From Saprospiraceae bacterium (GTDB taxonomy: Bacteria > Bacteroidota > Bacteroidia > Chitinophagales > Saprospiraceae): a DNA stretch of 36,414 bases. Positions 14,975 to 22,995 of the stretch are shown here, piece after piece. The notes beneath the pieces were generated by a model that was not told the origin of the DNA, did no database searches, and worked only from the letters and a program-made list of their open reading frames with translations. The DNA is taken from the NCBI GenBank assembly GCA_016787345.1, contig JAEUUU010000042.1, forward strand, positions 1 through 36,414. Reading direction: 5' to 3'. Numbering within the stretch: position 1 is the stretch's first letter; each line of letters begins with the position of its first letter. The position numbers and the translations under genes were made by a program.

Positions 14975-16105
14975 ATGCAATTTACCCTTCAGCATACCGA
15001 CAACAAGTCCGGCGCCCGTGCCGGCCGTATCGAAACCGACCACGGGGTGATCGAAACCCCCATTTTTATGCCCGTGGGCACCGCCGCCACGGTCAAAGCC
15101 GTCCATCAGCGCGAACTGCGCGACGATATCCGCGCGCAAATTATCCTGGGCAATACCTACCATCTGTACCTCCGTCCCGGCCTCGAAGTACTGCAACAGG
15201 CCGGCGGTCTGCACCGCTTCAACGGCTGGAACGGCCCCATCCTGACCGACAGCGGGGGCTTTCAGGTCTATTCGCTGGCCCACCGCCGCAAGATCAAGGA
15301 GGAAGGCGTCACCTTTCAGAGCCATATCGACGGCTCACGGCACACCTTTACCCCCGAAGGCGTAATGGACATTCAGCGGGTGATCGGGGCCGACATCATC
15401 ATGGCCTTCGATGAGTGTACGCCCTATCCCTGCGAATACAATTATGCCCGCAAATCGCTGGACATGACCCATCGCTGGCTCGACCGCTGCATCGAACGTT
15501 TCGACAACACGACGCCGCTGTACGGATACAGCCAGACGCTTTTCCCCATCGTGCAGGGCAGCACTTTCCCCGATTTGCGCCGCGCATCCGCCGAGTATAT
15601 CGCCGCACTGGGGCGCGAAGGCAATGCCATCGGCGGCCTGTCGGTAGGCGAACCCGCCGAAGACATGTACGCCATGACCGAACTGGTCACCGCTATTCTT
15701 CCGGCCGACAAACCGCGCTATCTCATGGGCGTCGGTACGCCGGAGAATATTCTGGAATGTATCGCACGGGGCATCGACATGTTCGACTGCGTATTGCCCA
15801 CCCGCAATGCACGGCACGGATTGTTGTACACTTCCGAAGGCATTATCAGCATCCGGAACCAGAAATGGCGCAACGACTTTTCGCCCATCGACGCCAACAA
15901 CCCGGCGCCTACCAGCCAGACCCATACCCGGGCGTATCTGCGCCATCTTTTTGTCAATGAGGAAATTCTGGGTATGCAACTAGCCACCCTACAGAATCTC
16001 GGGTTTTTCCTCTGGCTGGTTGGCGAAGCCCGCCGCCACATCCTCGAAGGCAGCTTTGCCGCCTGGAAAACGGAGATGGTGGCCAAAGTCAGCCGGCGGC
16101 TGTGA
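14975..16105 (+). CDS. tgt: tRNA-guanine transglycosylase (queuine tRNA-ribosyltransferase)
   Basis: Tgt exchanges guanine-34 of GUN-anticodon tRNAs for the queuosine precursor preQ1. The ATG at 14975 lies 3 bp after the rodA stop, implying translational coupling. The 376-residue length is normal. Seen motifs: P-I-F-M-P-V-G-T near the N-terminus, L-G-N-T-Y-H-L-Y-L-R-P, the active-site D-S-G-G-F-Q-V-Y-S, G-G-L-S-V-G-E-P, and F-D-C-V-L-P-T-R-N-A-R-H-G with the nucleophilic Asp. The usual C-x-C-x2-C zinc ligands before R-A-Y-L-R-H-L are absent; the place reads P-A-P-T-S-Q-T-H-T. From memory this loss also occurs in other Bacteroidota, so it need not mean loss of activity. Confidence 0.95.
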   Translation: MQFTLQHTDNKSGARAGRIETDHGVIETPIFMPVGTAATVKAVHQRELRDDIRAQIILGNTYHLYLRPGLEVLQQAGGLHRFNGWNGPILTDSGGFQVYSLAHRRKIKEEGVTFQSHIDGSRHTFTPEGVMDIQRVIGADIIMAFDECTPYPCEYNYARKSLDMTHRWLDRCIERFDNTTPLYGYSQTLFPIVQGSTFPDLRRASAEYIAALGREGNAIGGLSVGEPAEDMYAMTELVTAILPADKPRYLMGVGTPENILECIARGIDMFDCVLPTRNARHGLLYTSEGIISIRNQKWRNDFSPIDANNPAPTSQTHTRAYLRHLFVNEEILGMQLATLQNLGFFLWLVGEARRHILEGSFAAWKTEMVAKVSRRL

Positions 16106-16136
16106 GCGTGCGATTATTAGCAGTCCGGTCAATCCC

Positions 16137-16144
16137 TATCTTTG
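16137..16144 (+). promoter_or_regulatory. Putative -7 promoter element
   Basis: TATCTTTG fits TAnnTTTG and lies 29 bp before the ATG at 16174. The -33 region around 16114 reads TTATTAG, only a weak match to TTG. It would start a transcript for the fumarylacetoacetate-hydrolase-family gene and its neighbour. Confidence 0.5.
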
Positions 16145-16173
16145 CCCGCTGAAACTGTCTGCCTTACTGCAAC

Positions 16174-16785
16174 ATGAAAATCTTCTGCATTGGCCGCAAT
16201 TACGTCGACCACGCCAAAGAACTGAACAACCCGGTTCCGAGCGAACCCCTGGTATTTATGAAGCCGCCGACAGCCCTGGTGGTGAACAACAAACCCTTCT
16301 TTTACCCGGATTTTACGCAGGATCTGCACCATGAGGGCGAAATCGTGCTGCGGGTGTGCAAAAACGGCCGTTCCGTGCAGCCCGGGTTTGCCCATCGCTA
16401 CTACGACGCCGTGGCGTTCGGTATCGATTTTACGGCGCGCGACGTGCAGGAACGCCTCAAGCAAAAAGGCCAGCCCTGGGAGATCGCCAAAGGATTCGAC
16501 GGCTCGGCGCCCCTGAGCAAATGGGTGCCGCTGGAAGAACTGCGCGACGTAAAAAACATTCATTTTCAATTGAAAAAAAACGGCCAGGTGGTGCAGAACG
16601 GCCAAACAGCCGACCTGATTTTTCCCTTTGATGCCCTGATCGTGCATATTTCCCGTTATTTTACCCTGCAAAAAGGTGATATGATCTTTACCGGTACGCC
16701 CGCCGGCGTCGGCCCGGTGCAAATCGGAGATGTACTGGAAGGATTTATCGAAGACCAACTCCTGCTGCACTGCGCCGTCAAATAA
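16174..16785 (+). CDS. Fumarylacetoacetate hydrolase (FAH) family protein
   Basis: The 203-residue protein covers the single catalytic FAH domain. Family features: M-K-I-F-C-I-G-R-N-Y at the start, F-M-K-P-P-T-A-L-V, H-H-E-G-E-I-V-L (metal-binding acidic residues), F-G-I-D-F-T-A-R-D-V-Q, K-G-F-D-G-S-A-P-L-S, and G-D-M-I-F-T-G-T-P-A-G-V-G-P-V near the C-terminus. Members cleave C-C bonds in acylpyruvates or decarboxylate oxaloacetate with Mg or Mn; short single-domain members are often acylpyruvases. The exact substrate cannot be read from sequence. It is probably cotranscribed with the amidohydrolase-like gene 21 bp downstream. Confidence 0.9.
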   Translation: MKIFCIGRNYVDHAKELNNPVPSEPLVFMKPPTALVVNNKPFFYPDFTQDLHHEGEIVLRVCKNGRSVQPGFAHRYYDAVAFGIDFTARDVQERLKQKGQPWEIAKGFDGSAPLSKWVPLEELRDVKNIHFQLKKNGQVVQNGQTADLIFPFDALIVHISRYFTLQKGDMIFTGTPAGVGPVQIGDVLEGFIEDQLLLHCAVK

Positions 16786-16806
16786 CTTTCGACACAATCT
16801 GCTCCT

Positions 16807-18081
16807 ATGCTGCGTATCCTGTTTTTTGTCCTCCTCGCCACCGGGCTCAGCGCCCAGTCGCCCGTACCCGCCCCAAAACAACAAGGCGCCATTCTCATCC
16901 TGGGCGCTACCGCGCACCTGGGCAACGGCAGCGTTATCGCCAACAGCGCCATCGCTTTTGACGAAGGAAAACTCACCCTGGTCGCCGATGCCACGACCAT
17001 CCGGATCGACCGCTCCAGATACGCCCGCATTTACGACGCCTCGGGCAAACACGTGTACCCCGGCCTGATCGCCCCCGACGCCACGGTGGGTCTGGTCGAA
17101 ATCGGCGCCGTACGCGCCACGCAGGATACCCGCGACGCCGGGCCGATCAATCCGCAAAACCGGGCCCTGATCGCCTACAACACCGATTCCGACATCCCGC
17201 CCACGCTTCGCACCAACGGCGTACTGATGGCCCAGATTACGCCCGAAGGCGGCCTGATGCCCGGCATTTCTTCGGTTGTGCAAATGGATGCCTGGAATTG
17301 GGAAGACGCCGCCGTGCGCGCCGACGAGGGCCTGCACGTCAATTGGCCTTACTGGCAAAGCCAGAGCAACGACCCTTCGCGGACCAAGAATGAAAATTAC
17401 GACCGCGACGTGCGCACCCTGCGGCAGTTTTTCGACGAGGCCAAAGCCTATTGCCAAAAAACGGCGCCCGAGCCCGTCAATCTGAAATATGAGGCGATGC
17501 GCGGTATTTTTGATAAAAAACAAACACTTTACATCCACACAGGCCAGTCGAGGGCTATGCAGGAAGCTGTTTTGTTTGCTGAAATCTATGGCCTGAAACC
17601 CGTACTGGTGGGCGCCAACGACGCCTGGCTGATCGTCGATTTTTTGCGCAGTCATCAGGTGTCCCTCATCCTCAGCCCGACCCAGCGCTTGCCGGCGCGG
17701 GAAGACGAAGACGTCGATCAGCCGTTCAAAACTGCCGCGGCCCTGCAGGAGGCTGGCATCCTGTTTGCGTTTAGTGCCGACGGTTTCTGGCGACAGCGCA
17801 ATTTGCCTTTTATGGCAGGGCAGGCTGCCGGCTACGGCCTGCCAAGAGAGGCGGCTCTGAGCGCCCTTACGCTCAATACGGCGAAGATTCTGGGCATCGA
17901 CAGTTTTACCGGATCGCTCGAAACGGGCAAAGACGCCACGCTTTTTATTTGCGAAGGCGACGTGCTCGACATGCGCAGCTGCATCGTGACCGCCGCGTTT
18001 ATCCAGGGCCGCACCATCGACCTGGACAACAAACAAAAGGCGCTGACGCGCAAATTCAATGAAAAATACAAGCGCCAGTAA
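16807..18081 (+). CDS. Secreted amidohydrolase-superfamily protein lacking the HxH metal motif
   Basis: The 424-residue protein has a signal peptide (M-L-R-I-L-F-F-V-L-L to L-S-A-Q). Its frame resembles imidazolonepropionase-type amidohydrolases: an N-terminal beta-sandwich strand, the hinge G-K-H-V-Y-P-G-L-I, a central barrel, and the C-terminal L-T-L-N-T-A-K-I-L-G-I, S-L-E-T-G-K-D-A-T-L-F. Active members have D-x-H-x-H right after P-G-L-I; here the sequence is A-P-D-A-T-V-G-L-V, so both His ligands are gone. A related degenerate group exists in Bacteroidota from memory. It could be a pseudoenzyme or use another chemistry. F-S-A-D near residue 324 might correspond to the barrel-end Asp. It acts in the periplasm or beyond. 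Confidence 0.85.
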   Translation: MLRILFFVLLATGLSAQSPVPAPKQQGAILILGATAHLGNGSVIANSAIAFDEGKLTLVADATTIRIDRSRYARIYDASGKHVYPGLIAPDATVGLVEIGAVRATQDTRDAGPINPQNRALIAYNTDSDIPPTLRTNGVLMAQITPEGGLMPGISSVVQMDAWNWEDAAVRADEGLHVNWPYWQSQSNDPSRTKNENYDRDVRTLRQFFDEAKAYCQKTAPEPVNLKYEAMRGIFDKKQTLYIHTGQSRAMQEAVLFAEIYGLKPVLVGANDAWLIVDFLRSHQVSLILSPTQRLPAREDEDVDQPFKTAAALQEAGILFAFSADGFWRQRNLPFMAGQAAGYGLPREAALSALTLNTAKILGIDSFTGSLETGKDATLFICEGDVLDMRSCIVTAAFIQGRTIDLDNKQKALTRKFNEKYKRQ

Positions 18082-18156
18082 GCTTCGGTCCGGCGCCCGG
18101 TGAAACTTTGGCTGGTGTCTGAAATAAATTTACCAAACAGACGCTTTTTGATCCTG

Positions 18157-19065
18157 ATGAAGCGCAAACACCGGATACTAACCTTGTTTCTTTTGCTGAC
18201 CTGTGCCCTGGCGCGGGCGCAATCGAACGCAGCGTTCGACTCGACGGTGGTCGAAACAGGTGAGGCATTCACCCTGCATCTCAGTGTAATGGGGTGGGGA
18301 GCCGAACCGGAGCAGATTGATTTTTCTGCCTGGGAAAGCGTGTTTCCTCCGGAAAATATCCTGCGTGAAAGCGGCTGGTACCTCGACGGCGATACCTGGA
18401 CCAACGACATCACGCTGATCACCTTCGATTCCGCCAAATTACATCTGCCGCCCTTGTCGATCCGGCGCCGCGACGGCAGCACGGAAGAAACCAATCCGCT
18501 GCAACTTACCGTTGTGCCCACCCCTTCGCCCAACGACCCCATCGACCTGGCCGACATAGCCGACATCCGCCGCGAAGCTTTTCACTGGCTCGACGCAGTG
18601 CCCTGGGTATTGCTCGTAGGCGGCCTCTGCGCAATGGCGGCCCTGGTCTGGTGGCTGCTTGTGCGCCGCAAACAACGCGGGCCGCGCAGCCGGACGGTGC
18701 AATTGCCCCCGCACGAACTCGCCCTGCGCGAACTCGATGCCCTGGCGCGCCGAAATCTCTGGCAGCAACACCAAATCAAAGTTTACTACGAAGCCCTGAC
18801 CTACATTGCCCGGCAATACATACAGCAGCGTTTCGGCGTGCCCGCGCTGGAATCGGTGAGCGACGAAACCATGTACCGCCTTCGCAAAACAGATTTTCCG
18901 CCCGAACTCCTGCCGCCGCTGGAAAACCTGCTGCATACAGCCGACCGCGTGAAATTTGCCAAAGGCGAACCGCCGGCCGACTACCACGAAACCGCCCTGC
19001 TGCAAGTGCGGCAATTGGTGCAACAAACCATACCGCCGCCCCCCGCCGAACCGGAAAAAAAATGA
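18157..19065 (+). CDS. BatD-like / DUF4381-like membrane protein of the Bat operon
   Basis: The ATG at 18157 is chosen because it opens a signal-like sequence (M-K-R-K-H-R-I-L-T-L-F-L-L-L); the 19 codons upstream look noncoding. The product is 302 residues. A periplasmic beta domain covers about residues 25-135 (V-E-T-G-E-A-F-T-L-H-L-S and L-P-P-L-S-I-R-R). One transmembrane helix lies at about 148-168 (V-P-W-V-L-L-V-G-G-L-C-A-M-A-A-L-V-W-W-L-L), followed by a basic helical cytosolic domain of about 130 residues with Y-Y-E-A-L-T-Y-I-A-R-Q-Y-I. This layout matches the short BatD/DUF4381-type proteins that precede VWA genes. It lies 4 bp before batA. Confidence 0.75.
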   Translation: MKRKHRILTLFLLLTCALARAQSNAAFDSTVVETGEAFTLHLSVMGWGAEPEQIDFSAWESVFPPENILRESGWYLDGDTWTNDITLITFDSAKLHLPPLSIRRRDGSTEETNPLQLTVVPTPSPNDPIDLADIADIRREAFHWLDAVPWVLLVGGLCAMAALVWWLLVRRKQRGPRSRTVQLPPHELALRELDALARRNLWQQHQIKVYYEALTYIARQYIQQRFGVPALESVSDETMYRLRKTDFPPELLPPLENLLHTADRVKFAKGEPPADYHETALLQVRQLVQQTIPPPPAEPEKK

Positions 19066-19069
19066 CGCC

Positions 19070-20050
19070 ATGACCTTCGCCCAACCGCTTTGGCTGATCT
19101 TGCTGCTATTGATTCCGCTGGCCCTGCGCCGGACCGGGCGCGATGGCGGCGTGCGGGCCATCGTTTCCCTGGGCGCTCCGGAAGGCCCCTGGCAGGGCTG
19201 GCGAGCCGCTATTCGCGCCCGTTTGCCGCTGCTGCGCTGGGTGGCCCTCGGGTTGCTGGCACTGGCGATGGCCCGGCCGCAACGGCAATGGCAGGAACAA
19301 AAGATCAAGGCCGACGCCCTCGATATTATGCTCTCGATGGACGTATCGCTGAGCATGCTCAACCGCGATTTCAACCCCAACCGCCTGACCGTGGCAAAGG
19401 CCGTCGCCTCCGATTTTGTCGAAAACCGGCCCTACGACCGCATTGGCCTGGTGGCTTTCGACGGCGAAGCTTTTACTTTATGCCCGCTGACAACCGACCG
19501 GCGTGTGGTGAAACAATACATTCAAACCCTGCAGGTGGCCCGTGTAGCCGAGGGCACCGCGATCGGACTCGGGTTGGCCACCGCCGCCAATCGCCTGAAA
19601 GACAGTCCTTCAAAATCCAAAATTATTATTTTGCTGACCGACGGTATCAACAATGCCGGATTTATGGACCCGCTCGATGCGGCCAATATTGCGCAATCGC
19701 TCGGCATAAAAGTGTACACCATTGGCGTAGGAACGGAAGGAGACGTACTGGCGCCCAGTTCGCGCAAACCCGACGGCACTTATTTTTACGAGTTTCAACC
19801 GCAAACTTTCGACCCCAAACCGCTCGAAAACATCGCGGCGCTCACCGGCGGCAAATTTTACCTGGCCCGCTCGGAAAAAGCCCTCGACGACATTTACAAA
19901 GAGATCGACCAGCTGGAAAAAACAAAGGTGGAAATCAGTTCGGTTCGGCGCACCAGCGACTATTTTCAGTGGTTTATCGCCGCGGCGGTGCTGCTGCTGC
20001 TCGTCGATGCGCTGTTGCGCTGGGGTTTTCTGCGATCTGTAACCATTTAA
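19070..20050 (+). CDS. batA: BatA-like VWA-domain membrane protein
   Basis: The start is placed at the ATG at 19070 (M-T-F-A-Q-P-L-W-L), 4 bp after the preceding stop. The 326-residue product has an N-terminal membrane helix (about 6-19), a second (about 55-65) and a C-terminal one (about 300-318: Q-W-F-I-A-A-A-V-L-L-L-L). Between them is a von Willebrand A domain with an intact MIDAS: D91-x-S93-x-S95 in M-D-V-S-L-S-M, T in E-G-T-A-I-G, and D in L-L-T-D-G-I-N-N. Bat proteins form a membrane complex linked to aerotolerance and stress resistance in Bacteroides and Francisella relatives. The MoxR ATPase and DUF58 genes that usually lead the operon are not upstream here. Confidence 0.9.
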   Translation: MTFAQPLWLILLLLIPLALRRTGRDGGVRAIVSLGAPEGPWQGWRAAIRARLPLLRWVALGLLALAMARPQRQWQEQKIKADALDIMLSMDVSLSMLNRDFNPNRLTVAKAVASDFVENRPYDRIGLVAFDGEAFTLCPLTTDRRVVKQYIQTLQVARVAEGTAIGLGLATAANRLKDSPSKSKIIILLTDGINNAGFMDPLDAANIAQSLGIKVYTIGVGTEGDVLAPSSRKPDGTYFYEFQPQTFDPKPLENIAALTGGKFYLARSEKALDDIYKEIDQLEKTKVEISSVRRTSDYFQWFIAAAVLLLLVDALLRWGFLRSVTI

Positions 20051-20068
20051 CCCTCCATTCCTTCTTCA

Positions 20069-20100
20069 AATCCTCGAATCTTCGCATCCTCGAATCCTCA
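20069..20100. repeat. Octad tandem repeat (4 units) between batA and batB
   Basis: Four 8-bp words in a row: AATCCTCG, AATCTTCG, CATCCTCG, AATCCTCA. They occupy the centre of the 58-bp spacer between the two VWA genes and are pyrimidine-rich on the coding strand, just before the A-rich start region of batB. Confidence 0.7.
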
Positions 20101-20108
20101 ATAAAAAA

Positions 20109-21104
20109 ATGTTCCGCTTCGAACACCCTGAATATCTGCGTTTGCTGTGGGCCGTGCCGGCGCTGTTGCTGTTGCTGGCGGCCTGGTGGCGCTGGCGGCG
20201 CAAAGCGCTGTCGCAACTGGCAGGGCCAGGCGCGGCGGAGCAGATGGTACCGGGTTTTTCGGGAGGGCGTTTTTGGATAAAAAACCTGCTTTTCCTCGGT
20301 GCGCTGATATTGCTGGCCTTTGCCTGGGCCAATCCGCAACGCGGCGCCAAACAGCAGACCGCCGTGCAGCAAAGCGCCGACGTAATCATAGCACTGGATA
20401 TTTCGCAAAGTATGCTGGCCGAAGACGTTCGGCCGAGCCGGCTGGTACTGGCCCGCATTTTTGCCCAAAAACTCGTGCAGGCTTTGGCCGGCGAACGGAT
20501 AGGATTGATCTTTTTTGCCGGCGATGCCTATGTGCAAATGCCGCTTTCGACCGATTACAGTGCGGCTATGTCCTTTTTGACCGAAGCCTCGCCCGACCTG
20601 ATGACGGCACAGGGCACCGCGCTGCCGGCCGCCATTCGCCTGGCCGAACAAACCTTCGATCCGGAAACACCCGCAGGGCGCGCGCTCGTACTGATTACCG
20701 ACGGCGAAGACCACGACGCCGATGCAGTGTCGGCCGCCGAAGACGCCCGCGGTAATGGCGCACTGATCTTCACCGTGGGCGCCGGTACGGCCGCGGGCGG
20801 ACCCATCCCCTGGTCGCCGGGGGGCGCCGCGGGTTACAAACGCGATGAAAAAGGCGATCTCGTCCGTACCCGCCTCAACGAAGCCTTGCTGCACGACGTA
20901 GCCAGGGCCGGCGGCGGCCAGGCCTATCACATCAGTCAGGGCGACGCTGCCGTCGATGCCATTCGCAACGCCGTGAATCAACTCCGAAAGCGCGAAGTGG
21001 CGGTGCGTTCCTACACCGAATTTGAGTCGTATTTTCAGTGGCTGCTGCTGCCGGCTTTTTTGCTGTTGCTGCTCGAAACCTGGATTTTTTGGAAAAAAAA
21101 CTGA
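20109..21104 (+). CDS. batB: BatB-like VWA-domain membrane protein
   Basis: The 331-residue product has membrane helices at residues about 8-26 and 57-73 and at the C-terminus (L-L-L-P-A-F-L-L-L-L-L-E-T-W-I-F-W). The VWA domain between them has a complete MIDAS: D97-x-S99-x-S101 (L-D-I-S-Q-S-M), T in A-Q-G-T-A-L-P-A, and D in L-I-T-D-G-E-D-H-D. It is paralogous to the preceding gene and together they are the usual BatA/BatB pair. The next gene, the TPR protein, starts 6 bp after its stop, so they are one transcript. Confidence 0.92.
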   Translation: MFRFEHPEYLRLLWAVPALLLLLAAWWRWRRKALSQLAGPGAAEQMVPGFSGGRFWIKNLLFLGALILLAFAWANPQRGAKQQTAVQQSADVIIALDISQSMLAEDVRPSRLVLARIFAQKLVQALAGERIGLIFFAGDAYVQMPLSTDYSAAMSFLTEASPDLMTAQGTALPAAIRLAEQTFDPETPAGRALVLITDGEDHDADAVSAAEDARGNGALIFTVGAGTAAGGPIPWSPGGAAGYKRDEKGDLVRTRLNEALLHDVARAGGGQAYHISQGDAAVDAIRNAVNQLRKREVAVRSYTEFESYFQWLLLPAFLLLLLETWIFWKKN

Positions 21105-21110
21105 CCCAAT

Positions 21111-21866
21111 ATGCGTCGTTTGCTCTTCTTCCTTTTACTGCTCGCCGTGTCGGCCATACTGCCGGCCCATGCCCAGTCGCCCCACCAGCCGCTGCGCAAA
21201 GGCGACGCCGCGTACGACAAAAAAGAATTTAAAAAAGCCGAAGACGCCTATCGACAGGCCCTCACCCAAAGCCCCAAAGACCCCAAAGCGCTGTACAACA
21301 CCGGCAATACCGCCTATCGCCAGGGCAACTACGCTGACGCTGTCGGGCTTTACACCGAGGCTGCCCAACAGGCGCCGGATACCGACTTCAAAGCCGATGC
21401 CCTGTACAACCTGGGCAATGCGCATTTGCAGCAACGCCAGTACGACAAGGCCGTCGAAGCCTATCAGCAGAGCCTGCGCCTGCGCCCCGGCGACGCCAAT
21501 GCCAAAAGCAATCTCCAGTTTGCCAAGAAAAAACTCCGGGAACAACAGGAGCAGGAAAAGCAAAAACAGCAAGAGCAGGAACAGGAACAGCAACAAAATC
21601 AAAACCAGAACCCGCCGGAAAATCAGCCGCAGGATCAGCCGCGGGACGAACCGCAGCAAGATCAACCGCAACAGCCCTCCGAGCAGGGGCAGGAGCCTAA
21701 CCAACCACAGCCCAAACAACAAGCCCCCCAACCCGGTAAAATCAGTCCCGAACAGGCCCGCCAAACCCTCGACAACAGTATTGGGCCTGCCGACCAGAAA
21801 AGCGCCCGCCGCTACCGCGAAAACCAGCAACCCCGCGATCGCCCGAGAGCCAAAAAGGATTGGTAG
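21111..21866 (+). CDS. batC: BatC-like TPR protein
   Basis: The 251-residue protein has a signal peptide (M-R-R-L-L-F-F-L-L-L-L to A-H-A-Q). Three TPR units follow at residues about 28-135 (K-K-A-E-D-A-Y-R-Q-A-L; A-L-Y-N-T-G-N-T-A-Y-R-Q-G-N; A-L-Y-N-L-G-N-A-H-L-Q-Q-R-Q-Y-D-K-A-V-E-A-Y). The rest, about 145-225, is a low-complexity Gln/Pro/Glu-rich tail, and the end is Arg/Lys-rich. TPR proteins of this type bind the VWA partners in the periplasm. Neither a full-length BatD nor a BatE gene follows; the next gene is an unrelated oxygenase with its own likely promoter. Confidence 0.85.
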   Translation: MRRLLFFLLLLAVSAILPAHAQSPHQPLRKGDAAYDKKEFKKAEDAYRQALTQSPKDPKALYNTGNTAYRQGNYADAVGLYTEAAQQAPDTDFKADALYNLGNAHLQQRQYDKAVEAYQQSLRLRPGDANAKSNLQFAKKKLREQQEQEKQKQQEQEQEQQQNQNQNPPENQPQDQPRDEPQQDQPQQPSEQGQEPNQPQPKQQAPQPGKISPEQARQTLDNSIGPADQKSARRYRENQQPRDRPRAKKDW

Positions 21867-21886
21867 ACCGGGAAAACCTATCTTTA
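21860..21886 (+). promoter_or_regulatory. Possible promoter for the oxygenase gene
   Basis: TATCTTTA at 21879-21886 differs by one base from TAnnTTTG, and TTGG at 21860-21863 lies 15 nt upstream, a short spacing. It overlaps the end of the Bat TPR gene and would start a transcript about 40 nt before the ATG at 21931. Confidence 0.35.
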
Positions 21887-21930
21887 CCCACGCAAAACAT
21901 ACATCCGACAACGCTCAACCAGCCCGCACC

Positions 21931-22884
21931 ATGAAAGAAAAAGGCATTCCCACCGTCGACCTCTCCCAATACGTGCTCGGCACGCACGAAGAAAAAGAAC
22001 AATTCGTCAAGGCACTTGGCAAAGCTTTCCACGAGGTCGGCTTCGTCGCCGTAATCAATCACGGCGTACCGAAAGACCTGATCGACGATTTTTACGCCGC
22101 CTCCAAGGCCTTTTTTGCCCTGCCCGAAGAGGTTAAGCGCCGTTATGAAATCGCGGGAATGGCCGGCCAGCGCGGCTACACCTCCTTTGGCAAGGAACAC
22201 GCCAAACAATCGAACGTGCCCGACCTGAAAGAGTTCTTCCAGATCGGTCAGGAAGTACCCGACGACCACCCGCGTAAAAGCCAGTACCCCGACAACGTCG
22301 ACGTCGTGGAAGCACCCGATTTCACCCGCCTGGGCCGCGAGTTGTACCGCTCATTCGAACACGCCGGCGGTCAGTTGCTCGAAGCCATTGCCATACACCT
22401 CGGCCTCGACGAAAATTATTTCCACGACAAAATCAAACACGGCAACTCGATCCTGCGCGCCATTCACTACCCGCCCATTACGCAGGAGCCGGCCAGCGCC
22501 ATCCGCGCCGAACAACACGAAGACATCAACCTTATCACCCTGCTCGTGGGCGCCAGCGCCGGCGGCCTGCAGTTGCTCAATTCGGAAGGCCAATGGAACG
22601 ACATTATGCCCGAAGCCGACGAGATCGTCATCAACGTGGGCGATATGCTGCAGCGCCTCACCAACGACTACCTCAAAAGTACGACCCACCGCGTCGTCAA
22701 CCCGCCCCGCGAAGAATGGCACCTGCCCCGCCTCAGCATTCCTTTCTTCCTGCACCCGGTGAGTGAAATGGACCTCAGCTGCCTGCCTGCCACCGTGACG
22801 GCCGACAACCCGCTGCACTACCCGCCCATCACCGCGGGTGAATACCTCGACGAGCGGCTGCGGGAAATCGGGTTGAAAAAATAA
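21931..22884 (+). CDS. Isopenicillin-N-synthase-like 2-oxoglutarate/Fe(II) oxygenase
   Basis: The ATG at 21931 (M-K-E-K-G-I-P-T-V-D-L) is the true start; the frame is open far upstream, but that part is antiphase to batC. The 317-residue length is normal for the family. The N-terminal DIOX_N region includes A-F-H-E-V-G-F-V-A-V-I-N-H-G-V. The catalytic jelly-roll has the iron ligands H196-x-D198 (H-E-D-I-N-L-I-T) and distal H253 (T-T-H-R-V-V-N-P), with R267-x-S269 (R-L-S-I-P-F-F) for the oxoglutarate carboxylate. All key residues are present, so it should be active. The substrate is unknown; bacterial members act on amino acids, peptides or small metabolites, and a beta-lactam role is not implied. 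Confidence 0.9.
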   Translation: MKEKGIPTVDLSQYVLGTHEEKEQFVKALGKAFHEVGFVAVINHGVPKDLIDDFYAASKAFFALPEEVKRRYEIAGMAGQRGYTSFGKEHAKQSNVPDLKEFFQIGQEVPDDHPRKSQYPDNVDVVEAPDFTRLGRELYRSFEHAGGQLLEAIAIHLGLDENYFHDKIKHGNSILRAIHYPPITQEPASAIRAEQHEDINLITLLVGASAGGLQLLNSEGQWNDIMPEADEIVINVGDMLQRLTNDYLKSTTHRVVNPPREEWHLPRLSIPFFLHPVSEMDLSCLPATVTADNPLHYPPITAGEYLDERLREIGLKK

Positions 22885-22894
22885 TCGGTGTTTC

Positions 22895-22959
22895 GGGAAA
22901 CGGAGGGTTAAATTTTGAAATTGCAGGGGTCAGTCCAACCTGTACGCCCTCCGTTTCTC
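22895..22959. other. Long-stem hairpin after the oxygenase gene
   Basis: The perfect 11-bp arms GAAACGGAGGG (22897-22907) and CCCTCCGTTTC (22947-22957) enclose a 39-nt loop, which has its own small CAGG/CCTG pairing. The position just after the stop suggests a terminator or a 3' stabiliser, but no T-run follows directly. Confidence 0.6.
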
Positions 22960-22995
22960 CGCACTCAATTGTTTGAACGACACTTTTTGCAACCA

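Noticed and set aside
16129-18036. 635-codon open frame antisense to the FAH-family and amidohydrolase-like genes
   Set aside because: Both plus-strand genes have family motifs and a signal peptide, and the antisense frame spans two genes and their spacer.
21022-21930. Upstream extension of the oxygenase frame by about 300 codons
   Set aside because: It overlaps batB and batC in another frame, is Arg/Ser/Pro-rich and has no domain; the family N-terminus begins at the ATG at 21931.
22895-22959. Calling this hairpin a rho-independent terminator
   Set aside because: No T-run follows the stem on either strand, so it is listed only as a hairpin of unknown role.
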